Below, one piece after another: positions 10,184 to 20,692 of a stretch of 64,000 nt of DNA. Under the pieces are notes generated by a model. The model did no database searches. It was not told where the DNA came from and saw nothing but the letters and a program-made list of their open reading frames with translations. Each line of letters begins with the position of its first letter. Position 1 is the stretch's first letter. The position numbers and the translations under genes are program-made. Source of the stretch: Emcibacteraceae bacterium (GTDB lineage Bacteria; Pseudomonadota; Alphaproteobacteria; Sphingomonadales; Emcibacteraceae); the NCBI GenBank assembly GCA_021774795.1, contig JAJFIR010000012.1, forward strand, positions 62,001 to 126,000. The letters run 5' to 3'.

Positions 10184-11368
10184 TTAGTTCAGTGCTTGAT
10201 CTATATCTGCTACGATATCGTTTATATCCTCTATTCCTACGGACATTCTTATCATTCCCGGCGTTATGTTAAGATCGCGAATTTCACTGTCCGAAAGACG
10301 GGCTTTAAACATAACGGCGGGTTGTATGACTAACGTATCAACGCCGCCCAAACTTGCAGCGTTTTGACAAATATTGAGATTTTTCAGGAAACTTTTACCG
10401 GCGTCATATCCACCGGGAATATCAAAAGCTAACATGCCACCAAATCCGGTCATCTGGCTTTTGGCTAAATCATGTTGTGGGTGCGACGACAATCCCGGAT
10501 AGTAAACTTTTCCAATTTTTGAGTGCTGCTCTAGGAATGATGCAACTTTCAAGGCATTTGAATTATGTTCCATAATCCTTAGTTTTAAAGTTCTTATTCC
10601 TCTTAGAGCCAGCCAAGAATTAAACGGTGCGGCAACCGGGCCGAGATCCATGCTTGCGTCCCATATTTGTCGCAGTAATGCCTCGGTACCTGCTACGCTT
10701 CCTGCAAGCAGGTCATGATGACCACTAATATATTTACTGGCACTATGAACCACCAAATCAATCCCAGAATTTAATGGTGTCTGGTTTATAGGTGTCGCAA
10801 ATGTATTGTCACAAATGGTAATAATATTATGCGATTTAGCTAGCATTGAAACCAGTTTAAGGTCTGTTAAACTCATCAACGGATTGACGGGAGTTTCCAC
10901 CAAAATTATTTTGGTTTTTGGTGTTACGGCTTTTTCGAATTCTTTCAAGGATTGCTGATCAACCAATGTAACGTCGACACCGAATCGTGGCAGAAATTTA
11001 CTCAGGAAACTAGCAGAGGCACTATATTGGTTTTTTTGGGCAATCATATGATCGCCACTTTTAACCAACGCCAAAATAGTGGTTGTTATAGCTCCCATAC
11101 CAGAAGCAAACATCATGGCTTTCTCTGCCCCCTCGAGTTCGGCAATAATTTTGGCAATACGTGAAGATGTCTGTGTGCCATGTCTTGCGTAAAACATATC
11201 GTTAAACGGCTCCTGAGCTTTAAAAGCGAAATCATCAGCATTCTCGGTCAAATAAGTCACGGATTGATGTATAGGTGGTGAAACTGAAGTATCTTTTTCC
11301 ACATCGTGGTCCGTATGGAGAGCTACTGTCGCCTGTTTTAAGCTTGATGGTAGATTTCTGTGTAACAT
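10184..11368 (-). CDS. Cys/Met metabolism PLP-dependent enzyme (cystathionine gamma-synthase/lyase-like)
   Basis: A trans-sulfuration family enzyme, 394 residues from the ATG at 11368, which has GAGG six bases upstream. An ATG 12 bases earlier has no such signal. The PLP lysine is Lys212 in HSASKYISGHHD, and Asp187 in CDNTFATP contacts the cofactor. The usual Y-x-R-x-x-NPT segment reads YARHGTQTSSR, so the PLP-phosphate contact from the neighbouring subunit departs from canonical cystathionine gamma-synthases. The reaction (cystathionine beta- or gamma-cleavage, or methionine gamma-lyase) cannot be decided. It is divergent from an AraC-type regulator that may control it. Confidence 0.82.
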   Translation of the reverse strand: MLHRNLPSSLKQATVALHTDHDVEKDTSVSPPIHQSVTYLTENADDFAFKAQEPFNDMFYARHGTQTSSRIAKIIAELEGAEKAMMFASGMGAITTTILALVKSGDHMIAQKNQYSASASFLSKFLPRFGVDVTLVDQQSLKEFEKAVTPKTKIILVETPVNPLMSLTDLKLVSMLAKSHNIITICDNTFATPINQTPLNSGIDLVVHSASKYISGHHDLLAGSVAGTEALLRQIWDASMDLGPVAAPFNSWLALRGIRTLKLRIMEHNSNALKVASFLEQHSKIGKVYYPGLSSHPQHDLAKSQMTGFGGMLAFDIPGGYDAGKSFLKNLNICQNAASLGGVDTLVIQPAVMFKARLSDSEIRDLNITPGMIRMSVGIEDINDIVADIDQALN

Positions 11369-11471
11369 TTTGATCCTCATTATTTGTTCTATTTCACTAT
11401 AATAGGTCGATATTAGGGAGTAATATAGATATAAAGAAATAAGTTATCGATCTAAGGACATTAGGGTAAAA

Positions 11472-12200
11472 ATGATACGGTTTAAAGAACTTGACTATAT
11501 TGCGGGTGAAATATTACCGGTTCACGAGCATGAAGAAGGGCAGGTGCTTTTTGCGCGAGCAGGAATCATGGAGGTAAAAGCGGACCGTCAACTAATTATT
11601 GTTCCATCATCAAGGTTGGTTTGGGTGCCACCCGGAGTGGGGCACAGCATTCGCTTTCGAACGGATACTAAAATGCGTACTGCGTTTATTGATCCCAATG
11701 TACTGGATAATACGTTTGAGCGGATAAGTATTTTTCAGGCTTCGGGCCTTTTTCGCGAAATTATCATAAAGATTGTGGAAGATAATTTCTGCGAAAAGGA
11801 TTATAAAAATCTACTGGAAAGTGTACTTATTAAAGAATTATCTTCGCTAAGAAGTGAGCCATTCTCCATAAAACTTCCAATTGATGTAAGGGCACGACGA
11901 GTAGCAGATGCATTATTGACAGACCCGTCCAATTCAGCCAAGATTGATGAATGGGCAGACCTCGCCGCCTGTAGTGCGAAGACATTGAGTCGTCTTTTTG
12001 TGAAAGAGACAGGTCTTTCATTTCAGTTGTGGCGCAGGCATCTTAGATTGCTACTTATTCATGAGCTTCTTGAAAAAGGCACCTCCATAACGACTGCTGC
12101 CCATGCAGTAGGCTTTTCGACCTCGAGTGCGTTGACAGAGGCACACACTCAAACATTCGGATTTCCGCCTTCCAAATTACTGAAGAAAACCAGTCTTTGA
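11472..12200 (+). CDS. AraC-family transcriptional regulator with N-terminal cupin
   Basis: A 242-residue protein. The first ~80 residues form a cupin-like sensor, with the HEHEEGQ metal/ligand-type motif and PPGVGHSIRF. The last ~100 residues hold the two helix-turn-helix units of AraC/XylS proteins (WADLAACSAKTLSRLF and the second helix region near VGFSTSSALTEA). It is divergent from the trans-sulfuration-type enzyme, with about 100 bp between starts, so regulation of that gene is the simplest idea. A TTAGGG lies shortly before the ATG. The effector is unknown. Confidence 0.87.
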   Translation: MIRFKELDYIAGEILPVHEHEEGQVLFARAGIMEVKADRQLIIVPSSRLVWVPPGVGHSIRFRTDTKMRTAFIDPNVLDNTFERISIFQASGLFREIIIKIVEDNFCEKDYKNLLESVLIKELSSLRSEPFSIKLPIDVRARRVADALLTDPSNSAKIDEWADLAACSAKTLSRLFVKETGLSFQLWRRHLRLLLIHELLEKGTSITTAAHAVGFSTSSALTEAHTQTFGFPPSKLLKKTSL

Positions 12201-12207
12201 TATAATT

Positions 12208-12978
12208 TTATACGTTAAGTTCGCACCAGATTGGTGTGTGATCCGAAGGGCGTTCTTTGCCGCGCGGGGTGCGGTCGATGTCACATTTTATGAGTTTGTC
12301 GGCCGCAGTGGGACTAAGAAGAAGATGATCAATTCTGACACCGTTGTCTTTGTTCCATGCGCCGGCCTGATAATCCCAATAAGTGTAATTTCTGCCGCTA
12401 GGATGGAACACCCGTAATGCATCAGTCAAACCCAAATTAAGTAAGCTATAATATCGGTCAATGCTTTCCGGTTGGCATAAAGCGTCGTCGATGAAACGGC
12501 TCATGTCGTAACAATCTTCATCTTTCGGACAAACGTTATAGTCGCCGCCTAAAACAAAATCTTCTTCTTGGTGTAGAAGTTCTTTCGCTCGTTCTATCAA
12601 TCTATCCATCCAAGCAATTTTATAATCAAATTTGGGACCCGGAACCGGATTTCCGTTTGGCAGATATAATCCACCAACTCGAACCTTACTAACCGTGGCT
12701 TCGATATATCTTGCCTGTTCATCACTATCATCACCAGGAAGTCCGATCATCAGGTCTTCAATAGGGTACTTGGATAAAATGGCAACGCCATTATATGATT
12801 TCTGGCCGTGCGTTGCTATGTTATAGCCGAGATCTTCTATTTCTTCCCTTGGAAAATTCTCATCAATGCATTTAAGTTCCTGAAGGACAGCCACATCGGG
12901 TTTGAATTCGCTAAGCCATTCCGTAACTCGGGGAAGCCTGGCTTTGATCGAGTTTACGTTCCAGGAAGCAATTTTCAT
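12208..12978 (-). CDS. xthA: Exodeoxyribonuclease III
   Basis: AP endonuclease and 3'-5' exonuclease of base-excision repair. The 256-residue length is typical. All family motifs are present: SWNVNSI at the N-terminus, LQELKC with the metal-binding glutamate, GGDYNVCP, and the C-terminal RIDHLLLS and SDHTPIW blocks containing the catalytic Asp-His. It lies 6 bp downstream of the end of erpA on the same strand, so the two are probably co-transcribed, and it converges with the AraC gene. Confidence 0.95.
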   Translation of the reverse strand: MKIASWNVNSIKARLPRVTEWLSEFKPDVAVLQELKCIDENFPREEIEDLGYNIATHGQKSYNGVAILSKYPIEDLMIGLPGDDSDEQARYIEATVSKVRVGGLYLPNGNPVPGPKFDYKIAWMDRLIERAKELLHQEEDFVLGGDYNVCPKDEDCYDMSRFIDDALCQPESIDRYYSLLNLGLTDALRVFHPSGRNYTYWDYQAGAWNKDNGVRIDHLLLSPTAADKLIKCDIDRTPRGKERPSDHTPIWCELNV

Positions 12979-12984
12979 TTAATA

Positions 12985-13326
12985 TTATACCGCGAATGAT
13001 GAACCACAACCGCATGACGCCGTTGCATTAGGGTTTTTTACAACAAACATGGAGCCGGCAAGCTCTTCCGTGAAGTCAACTTCAGAACCCATAAGATACA
13101 TAATGGAAAGACCGTCTACAACCATGGTTGCACCGTCTCGTTCAACAACAAGATCATCATCTTTCGACTCTTCAACAAGGGCAAAATCATACTGAAAACC
13201 AGAGCAGCCACCACCATTTATGGTGATACGAAACTTAAGGTTTTGGTTGCCTTTACTTTCAACTAACGTGTTAATGCGTTTGGCGGCATTAGCACTTAAA
13301 CTAACGGGGGTATCATTACTGGTCAT
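12985..13326 (-). CDS. erpA: Iron-sulfur cluster insertion protein, A-type (ErpA/IscA-like)
   Basis: A-type Fe-S carrier of 113 residues from the ATG at 13326, which has GAGG six bases upstream; a TTG four codons earlier is less likely. The three cluster cysteines fit the family spacing: one in GGGCSGFQY (residue 41) and two in CGCGSSF (105 and 107). It should pass [Fe-S] clusters to apo-proteins in the cytoplasm. It is divergent from the dGTPase-like gene and upstream of xthA. ErpA is favoured by its length and the C-terminal GSSFAV; IscA is the alternative. Confidence 0.9.
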   Translation of the reverse strand: MTSNDTPVSLSANAAKRINTLVESKGNQNLKFRITINGGGCSGFQYDFALVEESKDDDLVVERDGATMVVDGLSIMYLMGSEVDFTEELAGSMFVVKNPNATASCGCGSSFAV

Positions 13327-13463
13327 TTCGAGCCTCAATATTCACTTCCTACGAAGATGCATAATATATGTAAGTTAAATGTATCATTTGTCAATACCAA
13401 TAGAAAATGCTTATGATATAAAATATTAGAATAACTTATCATTAAAATAATGCGATTTTATTA

Positions 13464-14663
13464 ATGTCAGATTTTAAAATTTTTAAACCCAACCCAATTT
13501 ATGCTCCATATGCCCTGATAACAGAAAAATCAAGGGGACGTCTGTATGACGAAATTGGAACCAATACCCGGTCAGATTATCAGCGGGACCGTGACCGAAT
13601 TATCCATTCTGGCGCGTTTAGGCGTCTTAAACATAAAACACAGGTTTTTGTTCATCATGTTGGTGATTATTACCGTACCAGATTAACTCATTCCATTGAA
13701 GTGGCTCAAATCGCACGCAGCATATCTCGTGCACTTGGTTTAAACGAAGATGTGACGGAGGCACTCGCTTTAGCGCATGATTTTGGTCACACGCCATTTG
13801 GCCACGCGGGAGAGGAAGCACTTGATGAGGCCATGACGCCATATAATGGTTTTGACCATAATGCGCAGTCCCTTCGCGTTGTTACAAAGCTTGAAAATAG
13901 ATACGCAGGTTTTTCAGGCCTTAATTTAACGTGGGATACATTGGAAGGTCTGGCAAAACATAACGGTCCGCTTTGCAAAAAAGGCGAACAGAACACTGTT
14001 CACGTTAATTTCAAAGAATATAACGATCAACATGATTTAGAGCTTCATACCTACGCCAGTGCGGAGGCACAAGTGGCTGCAATCGCAGATGATATTGCCT
14101 ATAATAGCCATGACGTAGCTGACGGTGTTAAAGCGGGTCTGATCTCTATCGAGCAACTACAAACAGTGCCACTCGTTAACGAAAATATAAAGCTAGTTAG
14201 GGATAAATATCGTAAATTGGATGATGGGCGCGAACTTCACGAAATCATCCGTAGGCTAATCGGTCAAATGATCAATGATGTTATCGCGATGAGTTACAAC
14301 AATTTGAACAACTTACAACCTGAAACGGTCAATGATATACGGATGGCGGGTAAAATGACCATTTGTTTCTCTGAAAATATGAGAAATCAAGATAAAACGT
14401 TGAAAAAGTTTCTGATGAAGAATATGTATCGTCATTATAAAGTAAACCGCATGTCCAGTAAGGCAAGACGAGTGACAAGAGAGCTCTTTAATTTATACCT
14501 GTCTGAGACTGATTGTTTACCGACTGAGTGGCAGGAAGCTCTTGAAGGCGCTACGGAAATAGAAAAAGCCAGATTAGTGGCGGATTTTATAGCCGGAATG
14601 ACGGATCGGTTTGCGTTGCTAGAACATAAAAGATTATTTGATACATCCACATTTGAATTATGA
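13464..14663 (+). CDS. dgt: Deoxyguanosinetriphosphate triphosphohydrolase-like protein
   Basis: An HD-domain nucleotide triphosphohydrolase of 399 residues, the short form usual in alphaproteobacteria. Metal-binding residues are visible: H76 in RLTHSIEV, and H105-D106 in [24 protein letters not shown] contains the later aspartate. It would hydrolyse dNTPs to deoxynucleoside and tripolyphosphate, controlling dNTP pools. Its stop overlaps the argS start by 4 bases (ATGA), indicating translational coupling. Confidence 0.93.
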   Translation: MSDFKIFKPNPIYAPYALITEKSRGRLYDEIGTNTRSDYQRDRDRIIHSGAFRRLKHKTQVFVHHVGDYYRTRLTHSIEVAQIARSISRALGLNEDVTEALALAHDFGHTPFGHAGEEALDEAMTPYNGFDHNAQSLRVVTKLENRYAGFSGLNLTWDTLEGLAKHNGPLCKKGEQNTVHVNFKEYNDQHDLELHTYASAEAQVAAIADDIAYNSHDVADGVKAGLISIEQLQTVPLVNENIKLVRDKYRKLDDGRELHEIIRRLIGQMINDVIAMSYNNLNNLQPETVNDIRMAGKMTICFSENMRNQDKTLKKFLMKNMYRHYKVNRMSSKARRVTRELFNLYLSETDCLPTEWQEALEGATEIEKARLVADFIAGMTDRFALLEHKRLFDTSTFEL

Positions 14664-16411
14664 ATATTTTTAAAGACTTCCAAAAAAACGTTAAAGAGAT
14701 CATTTTATCTTTAAGCAACGAAGGCAAGCTTCCAAAAAATCTGGATCTAAAAAACGTCACCGCAGAGGCACCGCGTGACATTAACCACGGCGATATAGCG
14801 ACCAATGCCGCAATGGTTCTTGTCAAACAAGCGAAAATGAAACCACGCGATATTGCCGAATTAATTACTTGCGGGCTTCGTGACATTGATATTGTTGATA
14901 ATGTTGAAATAGCTGGCCCCGGGTTTATTAATATCCGCCTTCGGCCATCTTTCATACAGTCGCAAGTTAAATCCATTCTAAACCAAGGCTTTGATTATGG
15001 TCGAAGTACCCTCGGCGATGGCGAAAAAGTAAATGTCGAATATGTATCAGTGAACCCCACGGGGCCGCTTCATGTGGGGCATTGCCGTGGTGCCGTATTT
15101 GGTGATGCTTTGAGTACGCTGCTTGATCACGTGGGATATGATGTAACCCGCGAATATTATATTAATGATGCGGGCGGCCAAATCGATGTTCTCGCCCGGT
15201 CAACATATTTAAGATATCTTGAAGCTATCGGTGAAACCGTTGATGAAATTCCAGAAGGGCTTTATCCTGGTGAATATTTGATCCCGGTTGGTAAAGCATT
15301 GGCCGATAAGGTGGGTGATAAATATAGAGGACTGCCGGAAAGCGAGTGGTTATATGAGGTTCGCTCATTTGCTACCGATGCGATGATGGATCTTATTCGT
15401 GAAGATTTGAACACGCTCGATATTCAACATGACGTGTTTTTCTCTGAATTAAGTCTCCATGAAAATGGCGGAATTCAAAAAGGTTTAGAGCAGCTAGAAG
15501 AAAAAGGCTTGATTTATACGGGAGTACTTGAGCCGCCAAAAGGAAAGCTTCCGGATGACTGGGAAGAACGCCCACAAACACTATTTAAATCAACGGATTT
15601 TGGTGATGATGTTGACCGCGCTCTTAAGAAATCTGATGGTGCATGGACATATTTTGCGGCTGATGTAGCCTATCACAGTAATAAAGTTGAGCGTGGGTTT
15701 AATACACTCATTGATGTATGGGGCGCAGATCACGGCGGTTATGTAAAACGTGTGCAATCTGTTGTTACGGCACTTACGGATGGCAAAGCTGAACTTGACG
15801 TAAGACTGTGTCAAATGGTCAAGCTTCTCAGAGACGGAAGTCCTGTTAAGATGTCAAAACGATCTGGTAATTTCATAACGTTAAGGGATATCGTCGACGA
15901 AGTGGGTAAAGATGTGGTGCGATTTATTATGCTTACCCGTAAAAATGATGCCTCACTCGATTTTGATTTTGCGCGTGTTACCGAACAATCAAAAGATAAT
16001 CCCGTATTTTATGTGCAATATGGCCATGCGCGTGTTTTCTCCGTGGTCAGAAAAGCCACTGAAGCTTTCAATGGATTGGATGTATCAGAACAGTCACTTA
16101 TGAAGGCGAATTTGGAATTGCTCACAGATGAAAGCGAACTTAACCTGATCAAAGCGATGGTTAATTGGCCGCGCATCGTCGAAGGGGCGGCGTTAGCCCA
16201 TGAACCGCACCGGATTTCGTACTATTTGTTCGATTTAGCATCTGAGTTTCACGCATTATGGAATAAAGGTAATGACAGGGTTGATCTGAGATTTATTATT
16301 GATAATAATAAAGAAATTACGCTTGCCCGATTAGCCATGATAACTGCGTTTTCAAAAATCATAGCGTCTGGTCTGAATATATTGGGTGTTGAGCCGTTAA
16401 ATGAAATGTAA
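14660..16411 (+). CDS. argS: Arginyl-tRNA synthetase
   Basis: Class I synthetase of 583 residues. It has the N-terminal Arg-tRNA-binding additional domain, the HIGH-type motif HVGH at residues 138-141 within [13 protein letters not shown], the KMSK-type motif KMSKRSG near residue 397, and an anticodon-binding DALR-type C-terminus. The start overlaps the dgt stop. A SPOR-domain gene follows after 24 bp, the usual alphaproteobacterial order. Confidence 0.97.
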   Translation: MNIFKDFQKNVKEIILSLSNEGKLPKNLDLKNVTAEAPRDINHGDIATNAAMVLVKQAKMKPRDIAELITCGLRDIDIVDNVEIAGPGFINIRLRPSFIQSQVKSILNQGFDYGRSTLGDGEKVNVEYVSVNPTGPLHVGHCRGAVFGDALSTLLDHVGYDVTREYYINDAGGQIDVLARSTYLRYLEAIGETVDEIPEGLYPGEYLIPVGKALADKVGDKYRGLPESEWLYEVRSFATDAMMDLIREDLNTLDIQHDVFFSELSLHENGGIQKGLEQLEEKGLIYTGVLEPPKGKLPDDWEERPQTLFKSTDFGDDVDRALKKSDGAWTYFAADVAYHSNKVERGFNTLIDVWGADHGGYVKRVQSVVTALTDGKAELDVRLCQMVKLLRDGSPVKMSKRSGNFITLRDIVDEVGKDVVRFIMLTRKNDASLDFDFARVTEQSKDNPVFYVQYGHARVFSVVRKATEAFNGLDVSEQSLMKANLELLTDESELNLIKAMVNWPRIVEGAALAHEPHRISYYLFDLASEFHALWNKGNDRVDLRFIIDNNKEITLARLAMITAFSKIIASGLNILGVEPLNEM

Positions 16412-16435
16412 AAATCCGCAAAAGAGGTTGCTGAA

Positions 16436-17158
16436 GTGACGAAAAAGAGTGTTGATGAAGAATCGTGGCTGCGACCGCTACCAAAAGAGTTTGCCAATAG
16501 CGGAATGTCCTCCAGGCGCCGGATGATATTCGCATCAATAATTTTTGTCGTTCTTGCTGGGTTCAGTGTTTTGATATGGCTAAGCTACACTTCGGAGAGT
16601 GATGATATGGGACCTGTTCCCGTGATTAGGGCTGATAATTCGGTGATCAAGGAAAAACCGAATGAACCGGGGGGAAAGGAAATCTTATATCAAGATAAAG
16701 AAGTATTTGACCGGGTTGATAATTTGAAGAAAGATGAAGAAAGTATCCTCGCTCCCAGCTCAGAAATACCGCTAAAAAGACCGGTAGCCGAATTACCAAT
16801 TGTAGAAGAACCACTCGCTGTAGAGGAAGAAACTCCCGCTGCGGTGGCAGAACAACCAGCACCAAAACCCGTATCAATACTGGACCTTACGCCAGCGGCG
16901 GCACCAGTTGGTACGTTTATGGTTCAGATTGGCGCATTCGCTGAAAAAAATAAGGCTGAAGCATTTTGGACATCAGTAAAAACAAAAAATAACGCCGTTA
17001 TGGCGCGTTTGAACCCCAGTTATATGCATCTTGACCAAGGTGCGAAAGGGTCAATTTATCGTGTACGCGGCGGGATGATTGGAACCAGAAAAGCTGCTGA
17101 TGACATATGTGCAGCGTTAAAAAGCAATAATCAAAACTGCATTGTGGTGACAAATTGA
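16436..17158 (+). CDS. SPOR-domain membrane protein
   Basis: A 240-residue protein starting at GTG, preceded by GAGG. A short cytoplasmic N-terminus leads into one transmembrane helix at about residues 28-50. A Pro/Glu-rich linker of about 100 residues follows, then a SPOR domain at about 160-238 (from GTFMVQIGAF to the C-terminus). SPOR domains bind denuded septal peptidoglycan, so a role in division or cell-wall remodelling is likely. It sits between argS and nagZ, with nagZ starting one base after its stop. Confidence 0.88.
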   Translation: MTKKSVDEESWLRPLPKEFANSGMSSRRRMIFASIIFVVLAGFSVLIWLSYTSESDDMGPVPVIRADNSVIKEKPNEPGGKEILYQDKEVFDRVDNLKKDEESILAPSSEIPLKRPVAELPIVEEPLAVEEETPAAVAEQPAPKPVSILDLTPAAAPVGTFMVQIGAFAEKNKAEAFWTSVKTKNNAVMARLNPSYMHLDQGAKGSIYRVRGGMIGTRKAADDICAALKSNNQNCIVVTN

Positions 17159-17159
17159 T

Positions 17160-18173
17160 ATGTATCATCCCGTAATCACCGACGTTGAAGGTCTTTCTAT
17201 GAATGAGGAGGAGAGAGCTTTATTTAAAGAGCTTAAACCCTTCGGTTTTATACTTTTTCAGCGCAACTGCGATACACCAGAACAGGTTAAGACATTGACA
17301 GATGAAATGAGGGATGTTGTCGGAAATGATGATGTTCCAATTTTAATTGACCAGGAAGGTGGACGTGTTGCGAGACTTCAACCACCTTCCTGGAAAAAAT
17401 ATCCCAGTGCAGGTGTTTATTCCAGATTATATGAAAATGACCCAAGCCTGGCTAAAGCGGCGGTGCAGGTCCATGCCAGTTTAATGGCTTCTGAACTTGT
17501 AAAAATTGGTGTCAATGTGGATTGTTATCCAGTAGCCGACTTGTTTTATGATGGTATGAGCCAAGTCGTCGGAGACAGATCATATGGGGCAACACCCAGT
17601 AAAGTAGCGGTTCTTGCGCGCGCCGCGTCAGAAGGAATGTTATCGGGTGGTGTTACGCCGATAATAAAACATATGCCCGGTCATGGGCGCGCCAGTGTCG
17701 ATAGTCATAAAGAACTGCCGGTAGTTGATACGCCCATAGCGGAGCTCCGGGAAACCGACTTTGCGCCCTTTAAAAGTTTGAATGATTTACCCTGTGCAAT
17801 GACGGCACACGTTATTTATAGTCAAATCGATAGCGAAAAATGTGCAACCATATCACCAAAAATTATCAAGGAAATTATACGCGGCGAGATTGATTTCCAG
17901 GGTGTGCTATTTTCTGATGATCTGGGAATGAAAGCGTTATCAGAATCTCCGGTTCAAAATGCTCTTGATGCCCTTACCGCGGGGTGCGATCTCGCTTCCA
18001 ATTGTAATGGATCACTAGAAGAGCGCCGAGCTGTGCTTGAAGCAACTGCACACCTTATTTTAAGCGAAGAAAATAGACTTTCTGAATTTTTCAGGAAAAA
18101 GCGAGCCGCAAGAGCGATGGATCACGATGAACTTTATGAATGGTTGATGGATGTTGTTGAAAATTACGTATAA
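17160..18173 (+). CDS. nagZ: Beta-N-acetylhexosaminidase
   Basis: Glycoside hydrolase family 3 enzyme of 337 residues that removes GlcNAc from anhydromuropeptides during cytoplasmic cell-wall recycling. The family signature KHMPGHGRASVDSH contains the catalytic His-Asp dyad. DQEGGRVARLQ is the substrate-binding motif and LFSDDLGMKA holds the nucleophile aspartate. There is no signal peptide, as expected for NagZ. It starts one base after the SPOR gene. Confidence 0.95.
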   Translation: MYHPVITDVEGLSMNEEERALFKELKPFGFILFQRNCDTPEQVKTLTDEMRDVVGNDDVPILIDQEGGRVARLQPPSWKKYPSAGVYSRLYENDPSLAKAAVQVHASLMASELVKIGVNVDCYPVADLFYDGMSQVVGDRSYGATPSKVAVLARAASEGMLSGGVTPIIKHMPGHGRASVDSHKELPVVDTPIAELRETDFAPFKSLNDLPCAMTAHVIYSQIDSEKCATISPKIIKEIIRGEIDFQGVLFSDDLGMKALSESPVQNALDALTAGCDLASNCNGSLEERRAVLEATAHLILSEENRLSEFFRKKRAARAMDHDELYEWLMDVVENYV

Positions 18174-18184
18174 AAAGGACCTCT

Positions 18185-18865
18185 ATGTCTGATTTAATTT
18201 TAACCATTTCTGTATGGACCCTTCCGCTATTATTAGCGATAACCTTGCACGAAGCCGCCCATGCGTGGGTGGCTTGGAAGCTTGGTGATAACACCGCAAA
18301 AGGATTGGGTAGAGTTAGTTTTAACCCTCTGGTGCACATTGATCCGTTTGGAACAGTCTTATTGCCGCTATTGTTGTTGATATCTCAATCAGGATTTATG
18401 TTTGGTTATGCCAAACCGGTCCCGGTTAATTTTAGCAGACTATGCAACCCTAGAATTGACATGGTTTGGGTGGCAATTGCGGGGCCGGCGACAAATATTT
18501 TACTTCTTATCGCGGCGGCTATTTTATTAAATATACTGGGAATAATACCGGCATTTGCGCGGGAGTGGTTTGGCCAAAACTTGATTAACATGATTATGAT
18601 AAATGCCATTCTCGCAGTTTTCAATATGTTACCTATCCCGCCGCTTGATGGTGGACGTGTTGCGGTTGGTATTTTACCGGATATATTATCCAGACCACTC
18701 GCCAGACTTGAACGTTATGGTATGTTGATAATTATCATCTTAATTTTTATTATTCCGATGGCCGGAAGATATATTGGTATTAATTTAAACGTCTTTCAGT
18801 ATATCATCTTTCCGCCGGTTGAGATTATATTGGAATTTGCAAACAAAATAGCGACTATGTTCTAA
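18185..18865 (+). CDS. Site-2 protease family (M50) intramembrane metalloprotease
   Basis: A multi-spanning membrane protein of 226 residues with the zinc motif HEAAH in the first transmembrane segment and the third ligand in PPLDGGRV near residue 157. It resembles the short M50 proteins without a PDZ domain that often sit between nagZ and scpA in alphaproteobacteria. AAGGA precedes the ATG and scpA begins one base after the stop. The substrate is unknown. Confidence 0.9.
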   Translation: MSDLILTISVWTLPLLLAITLHEAAHAWVAWKLGDNTAKGLGRVSFNPLVHIDPFGTVLLPLLLLISQSGFMFGYAKPVPVNFSRLCNPRIDMVWVAIAGPATNILLLIAAAILLNILGIIPAFAREWFGQNLINMIMINAILAVFNMLPIPPLDGGRVAVGILPDILSRPLARLERYGMLIIIILIFIIPMAGRYIGINLNVFQYIIFPPVEIILEFANKIATMF

Positions 18866-18866
18866 G

Positions 18867-19691
18867 ATGAGCGATACTATAGACAATAATATTGATGAAT
18901 TTGAAATGCCCGATCCTAGATTATCCGCAAACGGTGATCTGGAGGAAGGGGAACGTCTTATCGTTGATATTGTAGGGTTTGAGGGGCCGCTGGATGTCTT
19001 GTTGGCATTGTCACGTACTCAAAAAGTCGACTTGAAGCAAATTTCAATTCTTGAACTCGTAAAACAATATCTCGAATTTGTTAATCAAGCACGTGAACTT
19101 CGGTTGGAATTAGCCGCCGACTATTTGGTAATGGCCGCTTGGCTGGCCTATTTAAAATCACGGTTATTGCTTCCCGAAGAAGAAAATGAAGATGATATCT
19201 CTGCTGAGGAGCTTGCGGCGCGTTTAACATATCAACTTCAGAGATTAGGCGCTATTCGCGAACGCGCGGCTATTTTAATGTCCCGTAATCAGATGGGCCG
19301 TGACATGTTTGCAAGAGGGGCACCGGAATCCGTGATTATCACCCGGCATCACACTTATGAATTAAGCATTTATGAATTATTAAAATGTTATGCAGAGCAT
19401 AAGACAAGAGAAGCGGTAGCGGATATTCGATTTCATAAAAGAAATGTATATACTTTAGATCAAGCTATAAAACGACTTTCAGATATGATCGGCTATGCGC
19501 TGGATTGGACAAGCCTAGAGCAATTTCTGCCCGAAGGCCTGGATGATGAAAATTTGGTAAAATCTACCAAGGCCAGTATGTTTACGGCAACTTTGGAACT
19601 TGCTAAAATGGGAAAAGCCGAATTAACGCAAAAGCAAACATTTGGCCCATTATTTATTCGGGGTCGCAATCAAGAGGAAGAAAATGGATAA
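18867..19691 (+). CDS. scpA: Segregation and condensation protein A
   Basis: Kleisin subunit of the SMC-ScpAB condensin, 274 residues. The N-terminal FEGPLDVLLALSR block is diagnostic, and a winged-helix C-terminus follows. It acts on the nucleoid in chromosome compaction and segregation. The 3' end overlaps scpB by 8 bases, and the scpB ribosome binding site lies inside its last codons. Confidence 0.95.
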   Translation: MSDTIDNNIDEFEMPDPRLSANGDLEEGERLIVDIVGFEGPLDVLLALSRTQKVDLKQISILELVKQYLEFVNQARELRLELAADYLVMAAWLAYLKSRLLLPEEENEDDISAEELAARLTYQLQRLGAIRERAAILMSRNQMGRDMFARGAPESVIITRHHTYELSIYELLKCYAEHKTREAVADIRFHKRNVYTLDQAIKRLSDMIGYALDWTSLEQFLPEGLDDENLVKSTKASMFTATLELAKMGKAELTQKQTFGPLFIRGRNQEEENG

Positions 19692-20316
19692 TCAGGAACA
19701 ACTTAGAATTTGTGAAGCGCTATTATTTGCGTCTGACAGGCCATTATCTTCGATCGCGCTGGCGGAGCAACTTGTGGAAGGCAGTGATGTTGGCGCGATT
19801 CTGTCAGAATTACAGGATAAATATTCGGCCAGCGGAGTAAATTTGGTGGAAGTCGCCGGAAAATGGATGTTTCAAACCGCTTCCGATCTTGCTTTTTTAC
19901 TGCGAAAAGAAGAAGAAAAAGAAAGAAAACTATCAAGAGCCGCGGTGGAAACATTGGCTATTATCGCCTATCATCAGCCTGTAACGCGCGCGGAAATTGA
20001 AGAAATAAGAGGTGTCGGCTTAAGTAAAGGAACTTTAGATGTGCTTCTGGAAGCCACTTGGGTCCGGCCGGTGGGGAGGCGCAGAACGCCAGGCAGGCCT
20101 ATGACTTACGGTACTTCTGAAGAATTTCTTGTACACTTTGGATTAAATAGTGTAAAAGATTTACCAGGTGTTGCAGAGCTTAAAGCTACAGGTTTTCTTG
20201 ATAATGTGAACACATCGAGATTAAACCTTTTAGACGATGTAAAACCTAACGAAGAGCAACCCGACCTGCCGATGGATGATGATGAAAGCAGTTCTGAGGA
20301 GCAGGTAATCTCTTAA
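19684..20316 (+). CDS. scpB: Segregation and condensation protein B
   Basis: Winged-helix partner of ScpA, 210 residues from the ATG at 19684. GAGGAAG lies just upstream of that codon; a longer in-frame start at 19642 would add 14 unconserved residues. Family motifs include ICEALLFAS, VETLAIIAYHQPVTRAEIE and GRPMTYGTSEEFL. The C-terminal tail is acidic. The overlap with scpA indicates translational coupling. Confidence 0.95.
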   Translation: MDNQEQLRICEALLFASDRPLSSIALAEQLVEGSDVGAILSELQDKYSASGVNLVEVAGKWMFQTASDLAFLLRKEEEKERKLSRAAVETLAIIAYHQPVTRAEIEEIRGVGLSKGTLDVLLEATWVRPVGRRRTPGRPMTYGTSEEFLVHFGLNSVKDLPGVAELKATGFLDNVNTSRLNLLDDVKPNEEQPDLPMDDDESSSEEQVIS

Positions 20317-20418
20317 AAATAAAATATTTCTATTGATTTCCTGCCAAAGATCGTTGATCTTCTGCGTGAAAAATACCTCTGTGTGAATAGAGGAAAAATG
20401 AATTTTAGGAGAATGAAT

Positions 20419-20652
20419 ATGTCACCTAGTTTGATACAAATAGTCATCGTTGTAGTCTTACTAATCTTATTATTTGGCCGTGGTAAAATCTCAGGTCTTA
20501 TGGGCGACGTAGCCCAGGGAATCAAGAGCTTCAAAAAAGGTATCGCAGAAGACGAACCTGCGCCAGCCGCTGAAGAGCCCAAAATAATAGAACAAAAAGC
20601 CGATCCTGTTGTCGCTGAAGAGAAAAAAGAAACTTCTGAAAAAGCAGAATAA
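20419..20652 (+). CDS. tatA: Twin-arginine translocase subunit TatA
   Basis: A small Tat pore-forming subunit of 77 residues. One N-terminal transmembrane helix ([15 protein letters not shown]) is followed by the FGRGKI hinge and an amphipathic helix ([13 protein letters not shown]), then a charged tail. The start at 20419 is chosen because TAGGAG lies seven bases upstream; ATGs at 20383 and 20413 are positioned worse. It opens tatABC, with tatB 40 bp downstream. Confidence 0.94.
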   Translation: MSPSLIQIVIVVVLLILLFGRGKISGLMGDVAQGIKSFKKGIAEDEPAPAAEEPKIIEQKADPVVAEEKKETSEKAE

Positions 20653-20692
20653 GCTCGCTACGAAATTCATAAAACTTTAGGTCAAATAATAA

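Noticed and set aside
20347-20393. Two small hairpins between scpB and tatA, considered as a terminator
   Set aside because: Neither is followed by a T-run on the plus strand. The second is followed by A residues and lies next to the tatA ribosome binding site. They may affect tatA translation, but the evidence is thin.
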